From: Adiantum capillus-veneris
Lineage: Eukaryota; Streptophyta; Polypodiopsida; Polypodiales; Pteridaceae
Direction: 5' to 3'
Length of the DNA: 64,000 nucleotides
NCBI GenBank assembly: GCA_014529385.2
Contig: CM043945.1
Span: forward strand, 145,311,741 to 145,375,740
The stretch's first letter is position 1, and each line of letters begins with the position of its first letter. The translations under genes were made by a program, and so were the position numbers. Positions 11,113 through 22,072 of the stretch are shown here, piece after piece. Under the pieces are notes generated by a model. The model saw only the letters and a program-made list of their open reading frames with translations. It did no database searches and was not told the origin of the DNA.

Positions 11113-12796
11113 TGTAATGGAATTTGCCTATTCAATTTGAGAGTAGCGGAATTTAATGAGAGTACTTTCAAGAAATGATTTTGTGAGCATAGCGGGTAGA
11201 CATAATTGAAGATAGCAACATAATTATAGCAATTAGTTAACTTGGCATGGACAATACTTTTGCAAGAGAGAGAATTTAGAGAACATGACAACAGTTGAGG
11301 ACCGGAGTTATGTGGAGCCGGTCCCCCCTCCAATAGGCATTTGTATTATGATTTCTTCCATAAAGAGAGACTTGTTACAATACATTCTTTGTGTTCCTTG
11401 TGACCTAGGTGAAGCAATGAAGATGGAAAGCTTCATGCATCACCATCATAGCATAACCTAAACTTGAAGAAAGCTTTAACTATACCAAGCCTCAGTCCCA
11501 AGACCTCAAACACCTTCGAAGGTGGAGAGAGCTAGCAGGGAATGAGGGTAGGGAAGAGGAAGAAGAAACATTTCATACGAGAAAGAGCTAGTTCCTCACT
11601 TATCATAACTCTTGTGCTAGCATACATAATAGCATAGTAATGAAGAAGAAATAGATGGCAAGCTCAAGCATTGAAGCATGGCTCTTGGATGGATTTGCAC
11701 TCCATAGCCAAGAGTGTTGGTGTAGGCTCTCAACCTCCACTTGCTTGGAGAAGGAGAGGGAGTTCTTGCACTTTGCATAGTACACAATGAGAGTGTTTGT
11801 GAGTGTGTGTGGGTGAGTACCCCCTAAGCACCCCCCTAGCTTGCCTGGGTCGACCCCCCCTTGTAGCTCATGCTTGAAGCTCATTGGACCCCTCCAGGCC
11901 TAGCCAATCACAAGCAGGATCCATTACAAGCAACATGGGTAGCCTTGGGACAAGTGTCCCCCTTTCCCCTTTGAGAGAGAGGACTTGATAAATGCAAAAT
12001 CAATTAATTAAATATCCTAAATTATCATTGGACCCCTTGGGTGGCCAACCAATAGGTTTCAGGCACACCATGAGGGCAACATGAGGAGGAACTTGACAAG
12101 TGTCCTTGCTGCCTCTTCAAGCTGGGGCTTCCCTTGTGTGTGTGTGTGTGTTCTCTCTCATCCCCCCCCCCCCCCCCTTGTAGGCTCGCCCCCCTCCTTG
12201 TAGGGATCATTTTGACTTTGGATGAGCAAGCCCCTTAGTCATCAAGCATGACTAAGCACTTGAAGTAGGGGGTGTTCCCACAAGCATCTCAGGCAAGCTT
12301 CTCAAGGCACCTCAAGCACCTTAATCATGCACCAAGTCACGCACCTCAAGCATGGAGCCATTCAAGCACCTCAAGCATCTTAATCAAGCACCTCAAGCAT
12401 GGAGCCATTCAAGCACCTCAAGCATCTTAATCAAGCACCTCAAGCATGACAAGCACCTCCAGCAGGACAAGCACCTCAAGCACGACAAGCACCTTGAGCT
12501 TGGGCCGGGTTCGCACCTCAAGCTCAGCCCTAGCTTACCTAAGGTCAAAGGACTTTTACACACATTATTGGAGGTCTTCAATGAAGCTAACCCTAAGGTC
12601 TTATGCTCCATTGGTTAGCCTTGCTCTTGATAGACCATCTCCGATTTGGGCCCCTTTACTATTGGCCCCGTGTTGAGATAGATCTATAAGCACATATCTA
12701 TATCTTAACACTTGTTCCCATTTATTCTCCCACATTAAGTGATCAATTTAATATGAGAAAATCATTTGGGTTGGTTAGATATTAGATTTTATGACA
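11113..12796 (-). repeat. Left chromovirus LTR (1,684 bp)
   Basis: On the plus strand it runs TGTAATGG ... ATGACA and pairs with 18191-19826 almost base for base. It contains a TG run and a C run (~12130-12178) and a minisatellite of AAGCACCTC units (12,300-12,530) in which a ~45-bp block is present once more than in the right LTR. Short C runs and TG runs also differ in length. The other small differences are scattered, so insertion or duplication was fairly recent. Confidence 0.9.
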
Positions 12797-12811
12797 TTAC
12801 CTCTCTCTTGA
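12797..12811 (-). other. Polypurine tract of the chromovirus
   Basis: The minus strand reads CAAGAGAGAGGTAA directly before the LTR start TGTCAT. Its position and purine content fit plus-strand priming. Confidence 0.75.
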
Positions 12812-13156
12812 AATCATAGTCGTCCTCGACTATGAGGTAGAAGAGATAAAGCCTTAGTCATTAGTCAATCGTACTTAGCGAGTAGAGGATCCCTTTTTTA
12901 CCCTACGACATCTTTCCAAGATGGATGACTAATCCATTTGGTGCTTGGGAGACATAGCTGCCGCAAGCATGTCTGCTCTTTAGTCCATTTCATTCTCCCA
13001 AAGTAGAGTGACAAATTCTACTTGGTGTTTGAGAGACGTCGTCATCACAAACATGATTCTAAGCATGCATACTAGTTAAATTTGTGTACAATTAAAAAGA
13101 GGATTAGTCTTATAAGACAAAAACATGAGTCATTTAAAAGAGATTTGTACATTTGC
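12812..13156 (-). other. Spacer between chromovirus pol and 3' LTR
   Basis: About 345 bp after the pol stop. No ORF and no motif beyond the polypurine tract at its end. Confidence 0.6.
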
Positions 13157-15820
13157 TTACTCTAATGTAGCATTGTAAGCATTGACAAGGTTCATACTAT
13201 CCTTAAGTTGTACTCCTTGCATCCATTTAGCATCTTCAAAAGGATAATTTTTGAACTTAATAAGATACTGTCGGATTATCTTACCATGTCGTAGTACCTT
13301 GTCTTCATGCCGAAGGACAGCTTCGGGTTGTAGCACCTCTTCTTGGTCTTCAACTTCGGGAGGGTCTTCAATAATTGGTTCAGTTGGTGGCTCTCCTTTG
13401 TAGGGCTTAAGTAGGCTTACATGAAAGGCATTGTGTATAAGCCAATGGTTGGGAAACTTGAGTTGATAAGCCGTCTCATTGATGGGCTTCAAGATTTGAA
13501 AAGGACCATAGTATCTTTTTGCTAGTTTAGCATAATACTTTTGATGGCCCGTAGGATTTTTGCCCGTCGTTTGCCTTAATCGAGCCTTAGGAAACTTGAG
13601 TAAGACCCAATCATTTTCTTTGAACATTAAGGCTCTTCTGTGCTTATCAGTAGCAGCTTTTTGCCTTTGTTGAGAGATGGCTATAGCCTCCCTAATCTTT
13701 TGAAAAGATTCTTGTAGGTCACGGCTATACTCATCGGCGGCGAAGATCTTCCCATGTACTTTGAGTAGCAAGGGACTTTTAGGTCTTCCCTCTATGATCT
13801 CGAAAGGTGCTTTCCCCGTAGAAGTATGTACAGTATTATTGTAAGCATACACTACTAGAGGTAAATACTTTTCCCATTGTGAGCGTTGATCTACTTCGGT
13901 AACATAAGTCTTGAGTAGATCGAGTATCGTAAGATTGGCTATCTCACTTTGGCCATCCGTTTGTGGGTGATAGGCCGAAGAGAAATTCAATCTTGTTCCT
14001 AGATTTTCAAAGAGACCTTTCCAGAAATTACTGGTCATTCTAGGATCTCTATCTGACACGATGGATGTGGGTAATCCATGGTGCTTGAAAATCTGAGATA
14101 TGAAGAGAGTTGCCATTTGATGTGCCTTAATAGTCTTTTTGACAGGAATAAAATGTGCTTGCTTGCTAAACCTGTCGACTATTGTCCATATTCCTGTATT
14201 CCCATGGATAGACTTGGGTAATCCAAAGATGAAATCCATGGATATACTCTCCGATGGTGAATTTGGAATAGGCAATGGCTGGAGTAATCCAGGTTGCTTC
14301 CCTCTATCATACTTGGTCTTTTGGCATACTACACATTTTGAAACATACTCTTGTATGTCCACTTTCATGGTAGGCCAATAGAAATACGTCTCTACTCCTC
14401 GGAGAGTAGGTTGAATACCTCTATGCCCTACATATGGAGGAGCATGAGATTCATACATAACCTTCTCACGAAGGGAATGGGTAACACATAGCCTATTGCC
14501 GTGGAGAAGATAATCATCCTGCACGGTGAATGGTTCCTCTTTCTTCCCCAAAGCAAGGGCTGACATTATGTCTCTAAAGTCAGGGTCAGTAGCATACTCA
14601 TCTATCATAGAGGATAGATCATTGTGAGTAGCTATAGACACCGCATTAACTTTTGGTCGTCGTGAAAGTGCATCGGCAACTTGATTGTGCTTACCAGCTA
14701 TGTGAGCAATATGGAAATTAAATTGCGAAAGAAAATTTGCCCACCTCATTTGTTTGTCGGAAAGTTTGGTTTGCGTCATGAAATACTTGAGACTTTGGTG
14801 GTCGGTTCGTAGGATAAATGGAGTCCCCAATAGGTAGTGCTTCCATGTATCTAGGGCATGTAGAACAGCTAAAAGCTCTTTCTCATAAATGCCCAAGACT
14901 CGTTCATCACTATTGAGCCTTCGGCTCTCATATGCTATGGCATGCCCTTCTTGAAGCAAAACCGCTCCAAGGCAATCACCACAAGCATCACATTGGAGCT
15001 CAAATGGTTTTGAGAGATCCGGAAGCACGAGGACTGGTTGGGAAGTAAGCTTCTCTTTGAGTTTTTCAAAAGCATTTTGCTCCTTAGCAGTCCATACAAA
15101 CTTAACGTTCTTCTTTGTTAAGTCGTGTAGTGGTCCTGCTACTTGAGAGAATTTTGCTATGAAGCGTCTATAGTATGCACACATACCAATAAATCTTCTT
15201 AGCTCATGTAGATTCCTTGGGTTAGGCCATGATTTTATTACCTCTAACTTTGATGGATCCATACGAATACCATCGTGAGAGATAATATGACCTAGATATT
15301 GAATCTCTTGAAGGAAGAATTCACTTTTCTTTTGGTTGAGAAAAAGTTTGTTTTCCCTCAAGGCTTGAAAAATCACTTGGAGATGTTGCTTATGTTCCTC
15401 CAAAGATTTGGAGTAGATGATGATATCATCAAAGAACACTCCAGTGAATTTATGATATGGTCTAAAAATTTTCTCCATGAGACGATTGAAAGTAGCTGGT
15501 GCATTAGTCAAGCCAAAAGGCATGACTAGATATTCATAAAGACCAAATGTTGTGCGAAACGCGGTCTTTAGGATATCTTCATCCACTATCCTTATTTGAT
15601 GATAGCCACTCTTAAGGTCAATCCTACTGAAGTAGGTAGAGCCTTGTAGCTTATCAAACAGATCTTCTACCCGAGGCACGAGAAATCTGTTTTTGATAGT
15701 GATATGGTTTAGTGCTCGATAGTCCACACACATACGGTATGTACCATCTTTCTTTTGCACTAAAAGGACTGGAGAACAAAAGGGAGAGGAACTAGGCCTC
15801 ACCATCCCTTTGTCTACCAA
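13157..15820 (-). CDS. Chromovirus pol: RT, RNase H, integrase, chromodomain
   Basis: An uninterrupted 887-codon reading. RT: DLKSGYHQIR at 68-77, MPFGLTNAPATF at 100-111, catalytic FFDD at 129-132. RNase H: D278, the E-K-E pair near 313-315, D340 and ADALSRR at 382-388. Integrase: H2C2 zinc module (H459-H467, C496-C499) and the D529, D590, E626 triad within YHPQTDGQSE. The GPF block lies near residue 770 and a chromodomain-like stretch (YLIKFKNYPFEDAKWM) ends the protein, which in chromoviruses directs integration to particular chromatin. There is no ATG at the beginning; the frame continues from the upstream protease ORF through a TAG at 15824-15826. It is the best preserved large ORF of the window. 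Confidence 0.95.
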   Translation of the reverse strand: MVDKGMVRPSSSPFCSPVLLVQKKDGTYRMCVDYRALNHITIKNRFLVPRVEDLFDKLQGSTYFSRIDLKSGYHQIRIVDEDILKTAFRTTFGLYEYLVMPFGLTNAPATFNRLMEKIFRPYHKFTGVFFDDIIIYSKSLEEHKQHLQVIFQALRENKLFLNQKKSEFFLQEIQYLGHIISHDGIRMDPSKLEVIKSWPNPRNLHELRRFIGMCAYYRRFIAKFSQVAGPLHDLTKKNVKFVWTAKEQNAFEKLKEKLTSQPVLVLPDLSKPFELQCDACGDCLGAVLLQEGHAIAYESRRLNSDERVLGIYEKELLAVLHALDTWKHYLLGTPFILRTDHQSLKYFMTQTKLSDKQMRWANFLSQFNFHIAHIAGKHNQVADALSRRPKVNAVSIATHNDLSSMIDEYATDPDFRDIMSALALGKKEEPFTVQDDYLLHGNRLCVTHSLREKVMYESHAPPYVGHRGIQPTLRGVETYFYWPTMKVDIQEYVSKCVVCQKTKYDRGKQPGLLQPLPIPNSPSESISMDFIFGLPKSIHGNTGIWTIVDRFSKQAHFIPVKKTIKAHQMATLFISQIFKHHGLPTSIVSDRDPRMTSNFWKGLFENLGTRLNFSSAYHPQTDGQSEIANLTILDLLKTYVTEVDQRSQWEKYLPLVVYAYNNTVHTSTGKAPFEIIEGRPKSPLLLKVHGKIFAADEYSRDLQESFQKIREAIAISQQRQKAATDKHRRALMFKENDWVLLKFPKARLRQTTGKNPTGHQKYYAKLAKRYYGPFQILKPINETAYQLKFPNHWLIHNAFHVSLLKPYKGEPPTEPIIEDPPEVEDQEEVLQPEAVLRHEDKVLRHGKIIRQYLIKFKNYPFEDAKWMQGVQLKDSMNLVNAYNATLE

Positions 15821-15823
15821 TTC

Positions 15824-16864
15824 CTATACTTGCCTCATAATCTCCTCTTGTTGAGCTTGTGAGACTCGATAAGGAGGTTTGTTAGGCGGTGAGCTTCCTG
15901 GAAGGAGCTCAATACGATGGTCATCATCCCCTCGTTTTGGAGGTAGGTCCATAGGGATATCATCGATGAACGCATCTTGGAATCCTTTTAGAAAAGTAGA
16001 CAAGTCTAACTCTTCTTGATTCCTATCATTTTCATTTGATGAAACATTATTAGCTTTTAGAGACTCTTTGACATAAATCATGTACGCAGAAACTGAGCTC
16101 TTCATTGATTTATCAAAAGAAAGAGGATTTACAAGTGGAATAGTGCGACCACGCTCACTAGCATCTATATACATGTTCTTTCCCCTGTAGATGAAGTAAA
16201 TTCTCCTTTCAGGGAACTTCATGTTGGCAGCCATGCGATCAAACCATGGTGCCCCTAGGATAACATCCTGATGTTGGAGAGGAGAGATGAAGAAGTCTTC
16301 TTTGTCGACATAGCTTTGGACATGAAGCCTCAACTTACCAATCAAGGGAGTAACGGAGGCTTGTTGTCCCTTGAAAGTTGCATCAGCTGTTACTATATCT
16401 CCCATCTCAAAAGCTTGAATGCCCAACTTGGTGGCCAACTCTATTGATATGAAGTTGAGAGTAGAGCCTGGGTCAAACAAGATGAAGGCATCATGCTCTC
16501 TTACCTTTCCCCAAGCATAGGAGAGTGACGATCCTTTGCAATGAGCATCCTCTTTTGGAGCTTCGATGGTGGAAGCCCTAGGAGTCTCATTGCGAGTATT
16601 CTTCTTAGGGCAAGAACGATAGCCATGTCCTTGCTCCCCACACTTGAAACATTTATGGTCCCCGCGAAAAGCTTCAAGCTCTTCAGGAGAGAGTTTTTTT
16701 TTTACCTTTGTAAACTCCCTTCTCCTTGGACCGATTGTTGTTGTTGGAAGTGCCTTGGGAATTATTTTGAGCATTGGATTTCCCCTTTGCATCATTTTTA
16801 TCTTTGTTTTCCATGGGCTTGACATTACGTCTAGCCCCTTGATGGAAATTGATGCGTGAAGCAA
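15824..16864 (-). CDS. Chromovirus gag zinc knuckle and aspartic protease
   Basis: A CCHC knuckle (CFKCGEQGHGYRSC) lies near residues 73-86 and a retropepsin-like domain follows: LFDPGSTLNFIS carries the catalytic Asp in the DPG form seen in many plant chromoviruses, and VILGAPWFDRM is the second conserved block. The C-terminal part enters the RT linker (ELLPGSSPPNKPPYR, QAQQEEIMRQV) and stops at a TAG exactly in frame with pol. Upstream it overlaps the gag ORF in another frame near 16690-16860, next to a run of T bases that would favour slippage or indels. Confidence 0.85.
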   Translation of the reverse strand: MLHASISIKGLDVMSSPWKTKIKMMQRGNPMLKIIPKALPTTTIGPRRREFTKVKKKLSPEELEAFRGDHKCFKCGEQGHGYRSCPKKNTRNETPRASTIEAPKEDAHCKGSSLSYAWGKVREHDAFILFDPGSTLNFISIELATKLGIQAFEMGDIVTADATFKGQQASVTPLIGKLRLHVQSYVDKEDFFISPLQHQDVILGAPWFDRMAANMKFPERRIYFIYRGKNMYIDASERGRTIPLVNPLSFDKSMKSSVSAYMIYVKESLKANNVSSNENDRNQEELDLSTFLKGFQDAFIDDIPMDLPPKRGDDDHRIELLPGSSPPNKPPYRVSQAQQEEIMRQV

Positions 16865-17825
16865 CCATGGTGTGATGGATTACTTGGGTAATAGTACTAG
16901 GCCGTTGAGAGTTGATGTATTCGGCCATCTCTTCAGGTAATCCCGCACAGAATTGCTGTCTTTGCTCGGCAAAGTCTATCTTTTGAAAGACAGTAGCTTT
17001 GAGATGTAAATCCCAAAACTTGTCTACATACTTGTTGATAGACTCATGAGAGAGAATCTTCAAGCCGCGCCATTCACTAAGAACTTTATCTTTAGTATCG
17101 CTTGGAAGAAATTGCTTCATGATGGAAACTCGTAGAGTTTTCCATGTCTTCCGGGCTTCTCCATTGCCACGAAGGCTAGCCCACCATTGACGAGCTGATT
17201 TTTGGAAGTGCATAGCTACATGGCGTAGCTTGGAGGACTCTGTGAAGCCCTCGTCCCCAAAGGCCGCATCAAATTGCTGGATGAAGGCCAACACTTTGTC
17301 GGTAGCACCAAAGGTGCCATCGTAGGTGAGAAAAGAGATACTCTTTCCTCCCTCCTTGAACTTCTTTAGCTTTTGTGACCTTCGCCATGCAGGAAATGAT
17401 TTTCGATGTCCTCCCCTCTTGTATTCTCTAGGAGAATAGCCATAACTTTCATCGGAAGAGGAGGAAGGTGAAGAAGAAGGAGAAGAGGGTGACCTCTTCC
17501 TAGCCCTTTTCTTCCTTTGTTTCCTCTCTTGCCTTTCAGAGTGATGAGGAGAAGGACTATAGGTTGCTCTTTTCCTCTTGAGAGAAGTAGGCGATCGTCT
17601 AGACCGCCGTCTTCGTGGAGCCACCTCTTCAAAAGAACTTAGACTTTCATTGCTTTCTTTCTCTTTGGATTCCTCCTCTCGAATGGGAGAGAGTCTTCTT
17701 TTGGGGGTCTCTTCAAGAGGCCTCCTAAGCTCTCTCTCCTCTGGGAGAGGAAGGGAAATTCCATAAGCACGAAGTTGTTGAGTAACTTCGGCTTGCAAAG
17801 CAGGGTTGCCCAAAGCTTGCTGCAA
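16683..17825 (-). pseudogene. Chromovirus gag, start codon lost
   Basis: About 380 codons. A Glu/Arg/Ser-rich N-terminal part is followed by the gag core (DKVLAFIQQFDAAFG, ARQWWASLRGNGEARKTW, FLPSDTKDKVLSEWRGL, INKYVDKFWDLHLKA, FCAGLPEEMAEYI). The first codon is TTG (LQQALGNP); no ATG precedes it. Comparison with the left partial unit shows that 157 bp, including the native ATG, have been deleted between two AACCT direct repeats (now one AACCT at 17824-17828). The C-terminus ends in a lysine-rich stretch at the frameshift into the knuckle ORF. Confidence 0.85.
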
Positions 17826-17828
17826 CCT

Positions 17829-18177
17829 TAGTTGCCACTCCTCTTAGCCTTTGAAAATCGGTTCTTAAGTATCTACACCCATGGCTCAAAGTGGTTAATT
17901 ATAGAGAGTAGAGGAGTAGGTCTAACATAGCAGAGTTTCCAAGGGCTAGCTCCTTTCGGACTTCTTATGGCTCAATAATGGTAAAGCCGTAGGCAAGTCT
18001 AAAAAGACTCCATTATTAAGTCCAAAGCTCCCGAGGTGTGCACCATCCCCCACATAGTGGGCTTAACAAAACCGATATTAGATCCCAGTTCCACTTACTC
18101 TATTATAATTAGCAACATCAACCATTTATAGGCTACTTAAGGACCTCTCTTCTTAAGCAAGAAAAGAGAAACCAAAT
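17829..18177 (-). other. Chromovirus leader
   Basis: Non-coding between PBS and gag; almost identical to 10749-11099 next to the left LTR. Confidence 0.8.
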
Positions 18178-18189
18178 GCTCTGATACCA
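18178..18189 (-). other. Primer binding site of the chromovirus
   Basis: The minus strand reads TGGTATCAGAGC one base from the LTR edge (18191). tRNA-iMet type. Confidence 0.9.
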
Positions 18190-18190
18190 A

Positions 18191-19826
18191 TGTAATGGAA
18201 TTTGCCTATTCAATTTGAGAGTAGCGGAATTTAATGAGAGTACTTTCAAGAAATGATTTTGTGAGCATAGCGGGTAGACATAATTGAAGATAACAACATA
18301 ATTATAGCAATTAGTTAACTTGGCATGGACAATACTTTTGCAAGAGAGAGAATTTAGAGAACATGACAACAGTTGAGGACCGGAGTTATGTGGAGCCGGT
18401 CCCCCCTCCAATAGGCATTTGTATTATGATTTCTTCCATAAAGAGAGACTTGTTACAATACATTCTTCGTGTTCCTTGTGACCTAGGTGAAGCAATGAAG
18501 ATGGAAAGCTTCATGCATCACCATCATAGCATAACCTAAACTTGAAGAAAGCTTTAACTATACCAAGCCTCAGTCCCAAGATCTCAAACACCTTCGAAGG
18601 TGGAGAGAGCTAGCAGGGAATGAGGGTAGGGAAGAGGAAGAAGAAACATTTCATACGAGAAAGAGCTAGTTCCTCACTTATCATAACTCTTGTGCTAGCA
18701 TACATAATAGCATAGTAATGAAGAAGAAATAGATGGCAAGCTCAAGCATTGAAGCATGGCTCTTGGATGGATTTGCACTCCATAGCCAAGAGTGTTGGTG
18801 TAGGCTCTCAACCTCCACTTGCTTGGAGAAGGAGAGGGAGTTCTTGCACTTTGCATAGTACACGATGAGAGTGTTTGTGAGTGTGTGTGGGTAAGTATAC
18901 CCCCTAAGCACCCCCCTAGCTTGCTTGGGTCGACCCCCCCTTGTAGCTCATGCTTGAAGCTCATTGGACCCCTCCAGCCTAGCCAATCACAAGTAGGAGC
19001 CATTACAAGCAACATGGGTAGCCTTGGGACAAGTGTCCCCCTTTCCCCTTTGAGAGAGAGGACTTGATAAATGCAAAATCAATTAATTAAATATCCTAAA
19101 TTATCATTGGACCCCTTGGGTGGCCAACCAATAGGTTTCAGGCACACCATGAGGGCAACATGAGGAGGAACTTGACAAGTGTCCTTGCTGCCTCTTCAAG
19201 CTGGGGATTCCCTTGTGTGTGTGTGTGTGTGTTCTCTCTCATCCCCCCCCCCCCTTGTAGGCTCGCCCCCCTCCTTGTAGGGATCATTTTGACTTTGGAT
19301 GAGCAAGCCCCTTAGTCATCAAGCATGACTAAGCACTTGAAGTAGGGGGTGTTCCCACAAGCATCTCAGGCAAGCTTCTCAAGGCACCTCAAGCACCTTA
19401 ATCATGCACCAAGTCACGCACCTCAATCATGGAGCCATTCAAGCACCTCAAGCATCTTAATCAAGCACCTCAAGCATGACAAGCACCTCCAGCAGGACAA
19501 GCACCTCAAGCACGACAAGCACCTTGAGCTTGGGCCGGGTTCGCACCTCAAGCTCAGCCCTAGCTTACCTAAGGTCAAAGGACTTTTACACACATTATTG
19601 GAGGTCTTCAATGAAGTGAACCCTAAGGTCTTATGCTCCATTGGTTAGCCTTGCTCTTGATAGACCATCTCCCATTTGGGCCCCTTTACTATTGGCCCCG
19701 TGTTGAGATAGATCTATAAGCACATATCTATATCTTAACACTTGTTCCCATTTATTCTCCCACATTAAGTGATCAATTTAATATGAGAAAATCATTTGGG
19801 TTGGTTCGATATTAGATTTTATGACA
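18191..19826 (-). repeat. Right (5') chromovirus LTR (1,636 bp)
   Basis: Runs TGTAATGG ... ATGACA on the plus strand and pairs with 11113-12796. It is shorter mainly because it lacks one ~45-bp minisatellite block and has shorter C runs. The flank changes abruptly at 19827 to copia integrase sequence. Confidence 0.92.
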
Positions 19827-19829
19827 TGA

Positions 19830-21792
19830 CAGGTTACGTGTAGTTGGGTGTGATGCATTCTCACATGTACCAAAAGAGCTTAGATGAAAGCTGGACCCTA
19901 TATCACACGTGTATCTTCTTTGGATATGGTGTAGACGGAGAGATTGGATATCGTCTTTGGCCCCGGAATCTAAGAAGACTATATGCAGCTCACAGGTGAT
20001 ATTCAACGAGTCCAAGATGCATAGAAAGACAGTGAAAGACATTGAGTATCGTAGAGTATTGTTTGAGGATGTTGCCTCACCACCAGTTACACAGAGTGTT
20101 GGACCTGCTAGTGATGCACCTTCCACTAGTACACACACACATGTTGCTCCATAGAGAGTGGAATCCAACACTCAGACACTTCAAAGATCTACTCATATAT
20201 CTCATGCACCCGAGCATTTTGAGCTAGGATTGGACTACTTGCTAGTCACTGAATGCGGTGAGCCCACTTGCTACAAAGAGACCATTCAAATGGACGGTAG
20301 CGTGAAGTGGGAAGTGGCTATTGAATCTAAGTATAACTCGATCTTAGCAAATGAAACTTGGGAGTTGACAGAGTTACCTGCGGGTAAATAGGAATTGCCA
20401 TGCAAAGGGGTGTACAAGAAGAAGTATACCACAGATGATCTTGAGACTAATTATAAGGCTAGACTGGTTGCTAAAGGGTTCAAGCAAACAAAAGGCGTGG
20501 ATTGTCAAGATGACTACATTGCATCTTGTGTTCTAATAGCCATTGAGGACATGTAATTGGTCCAAATGGATGTGAAGATAGTGTTTCTTCATGGAGAGCT
20601 TGAAGAGGATGTCCACATGAAACAACCATAAGGTTTTGCGATAAAGCTTAAGAAGCCAACATGGGTAGAATTGGTGTGTAGAATCAAGAAAACTTTGTAC
20701 GGATTAAAGCAAGACTGAAGGCAATGGTACATAAGTTTGATAAGTACATTTAGTCCCAGGGTTACATACGGAGCCGAGAGGATCACTACTTGTACACAAG
20801 GAGGTTGAACAATGATTCCCTCATCATTCTGATTTTGTACGTGGATGATATGCTCATAGCTGGGAAGTCAAAAAATGAGATTGTACTTCTCAAGGATTCC
20901 TTAATCAAACAATTTTCTATGAACGATTTAAGTGATGCACATCACTTTCTTGGTATGCGTATCAAGAGGGATTGCAAACATGGTATACTTGAAATCTCAC
21001 AGGAAGAGTATATTCACAAGGTCTGGCAACATTTTAACATGCAAGGGGGGAAAGCATTGAGTACCCCAATGTATGCATACAAAAAACTTAGCAAGCATGA
21101 TTGTCCCAAATTGGATGTTGAAAAGGCAAAGATGGCAAAGGTGTCGTATTCTTTAGTAGTTGGCAGTCTCATGTTTGCCATGGTTAGCACACGGCTAGAC
21201 ATTGCATATGCAGTGGAGTGATCAGCAGGTATATGGAAAATCCAGGAAAGAAGCATTGAGAAGTAGTGAAGCACATCTTGAGATACATCAAGGGCTCAGC
21301 TAGCAAGTAATGACACTTCGGGGACAGTGATGTATCCATAGTTGGATACACTGATTCGGATTATGCGGGTTGTGTGGACACTAGGCGATCCACATCTGGC
21401 TACATTTTCTTTGTTTTGGAGCGACAATTTCTTGGAGATCATGTCTCTGGAATTGCACTTCCTCTTTCACCACTGAGGCATCTTATGTTGCAGTTTCCAC
21501 TTCCAGTAAGGAAGCTGTGTGGTTATCTCGTCTATTGGGAGACCTTGGTATACACTAGACTCCAATACTACATTGCTACAGTCAAAGTGCAATTGTGTTA
21601 GCTAAGAACCATGTGTTTTACTCCAAGTCAAAACACATAGAGGTCAGGTATCATGTGGTACATGATATTTTGGCTAGCAAACACATTGAGTTAGTCAAAG
21701 TTCACACGGATGAAAACCCAGTGGATGCTCTAACAAAGAGCTTAGCCTCAAAGTGGTTCACACATTGCATAGAGATGATGGGAGTAGGGTGA
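19830..21792 (+). pseudogene. Copia integrase tail, RT and RNase H remnants
   Basis: Recognisable in order: FFGYGVDGEIGYRLW (integrase tail), VKWEVAIESKYNSI and NETWELTELPAGK (RT start), ARLVAKGFKQTKGVD, LVQMDVKIVFLHGELEEDVH, KTLYGLKQ, then an intact catalytic ILYVDDMLIAGK at about 20830-20865, FSMNDLSDAHHFLGM, and RLDIAYAVE. RNase H: DTRRSTSGYIFF near 21380 and [15 protein letters not shown] near 21630. At least six stops and several frame changes interrupt it. Confidence 0.88.
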
Positions 21793-21883
21793 AACTACGG
21801 TCATGCTTCATGTTTGTACAATTGTACATAATAGCCCCTATATTCTTTAGCCACTTGGGCCACTTTCGCCTTCAAGGGGAGAT

Positions 21884-22072
21884 TGTTAGGTTTCAGGCCC
21901 CGTGACCGATTATGGTCTGATGCCCGCCCACTTATACTCTTATTGGCTATAATGAAACAATAAGGAGAGTAAGACTTTAGTCTCACAAGCTCCACCCAAA
22001 GGTTTGTGTCTGCTCCTTCTCCTTCCCTCTTCTCTCCTTCCCTCTGTTGAACACTCCGCATCCGCTCCCACA
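21884..22072 (+). repeat. 3' LTR (189 bp) of the decayed copia element
   Basis: TGTTAGGTTTCAGG ... CTCCCACA. Very short for an LTR. Its TCCGC-CACA end resembles the end of the small element's LTR at 23731-23744, which suggests distant kinship. A 20-bp match to its beginning occurs at 10521-10540. Confidence 0.7.

Larger units (their letters stand above)
11113..19826 (-). mobile_element. Ty3/gypsy chromovirus with paired LTRs (8.7 kb)
   Basis: Right LTR 18191-19826, PBS 18178-18189, leader, gag, zinc knuckle, protease, RT-RNase H-integrase with a chromodomain, polypurine tract, left LTR 11113-12796. Protease motif FDPGST and a C-terminal chromodomain place it among plant chromoviruses (Tekay/Galadriel-like is my guess). 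Defects: loss of the gag start by a small deletion, a frameshift between gag and the zinc knuckle, and one TAG between protease and RT. Confidence 0.9.
19827..22072 (+). mobile_element. 5'-truncated, decayed Ty1/copia element with 3' LTR
   Basis: The sequence starts within the integrase C-terminal region directly at the chromovirus LTR edge, runs through RT and RNase H in several frames with many stops, and ends with a purine tract (AAGGGGAGAT, 21874-21883) and a short LTR (21884-22072). It belongs to a different family from the copia element at 1.1-4 kb, judging by LTR and protein sequence. Confidence 0.85.

Noticed and set aside
14139-14381. ORFs antisense to pol regions (e.g. 14139-14381, 16541-16859, 46656-47038, 47547-47783, 50586-51081)
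   Set aside because: They are shadows of the minus-strand pol and gag frames, without known domains.
9480-18190. tRNA genes at the GCTCTGATACCA sequences
   Set aside because: They are reverse complements of the tRNA-iMet primer binding site next to LTR ends; no cloverleaf surrounds them.
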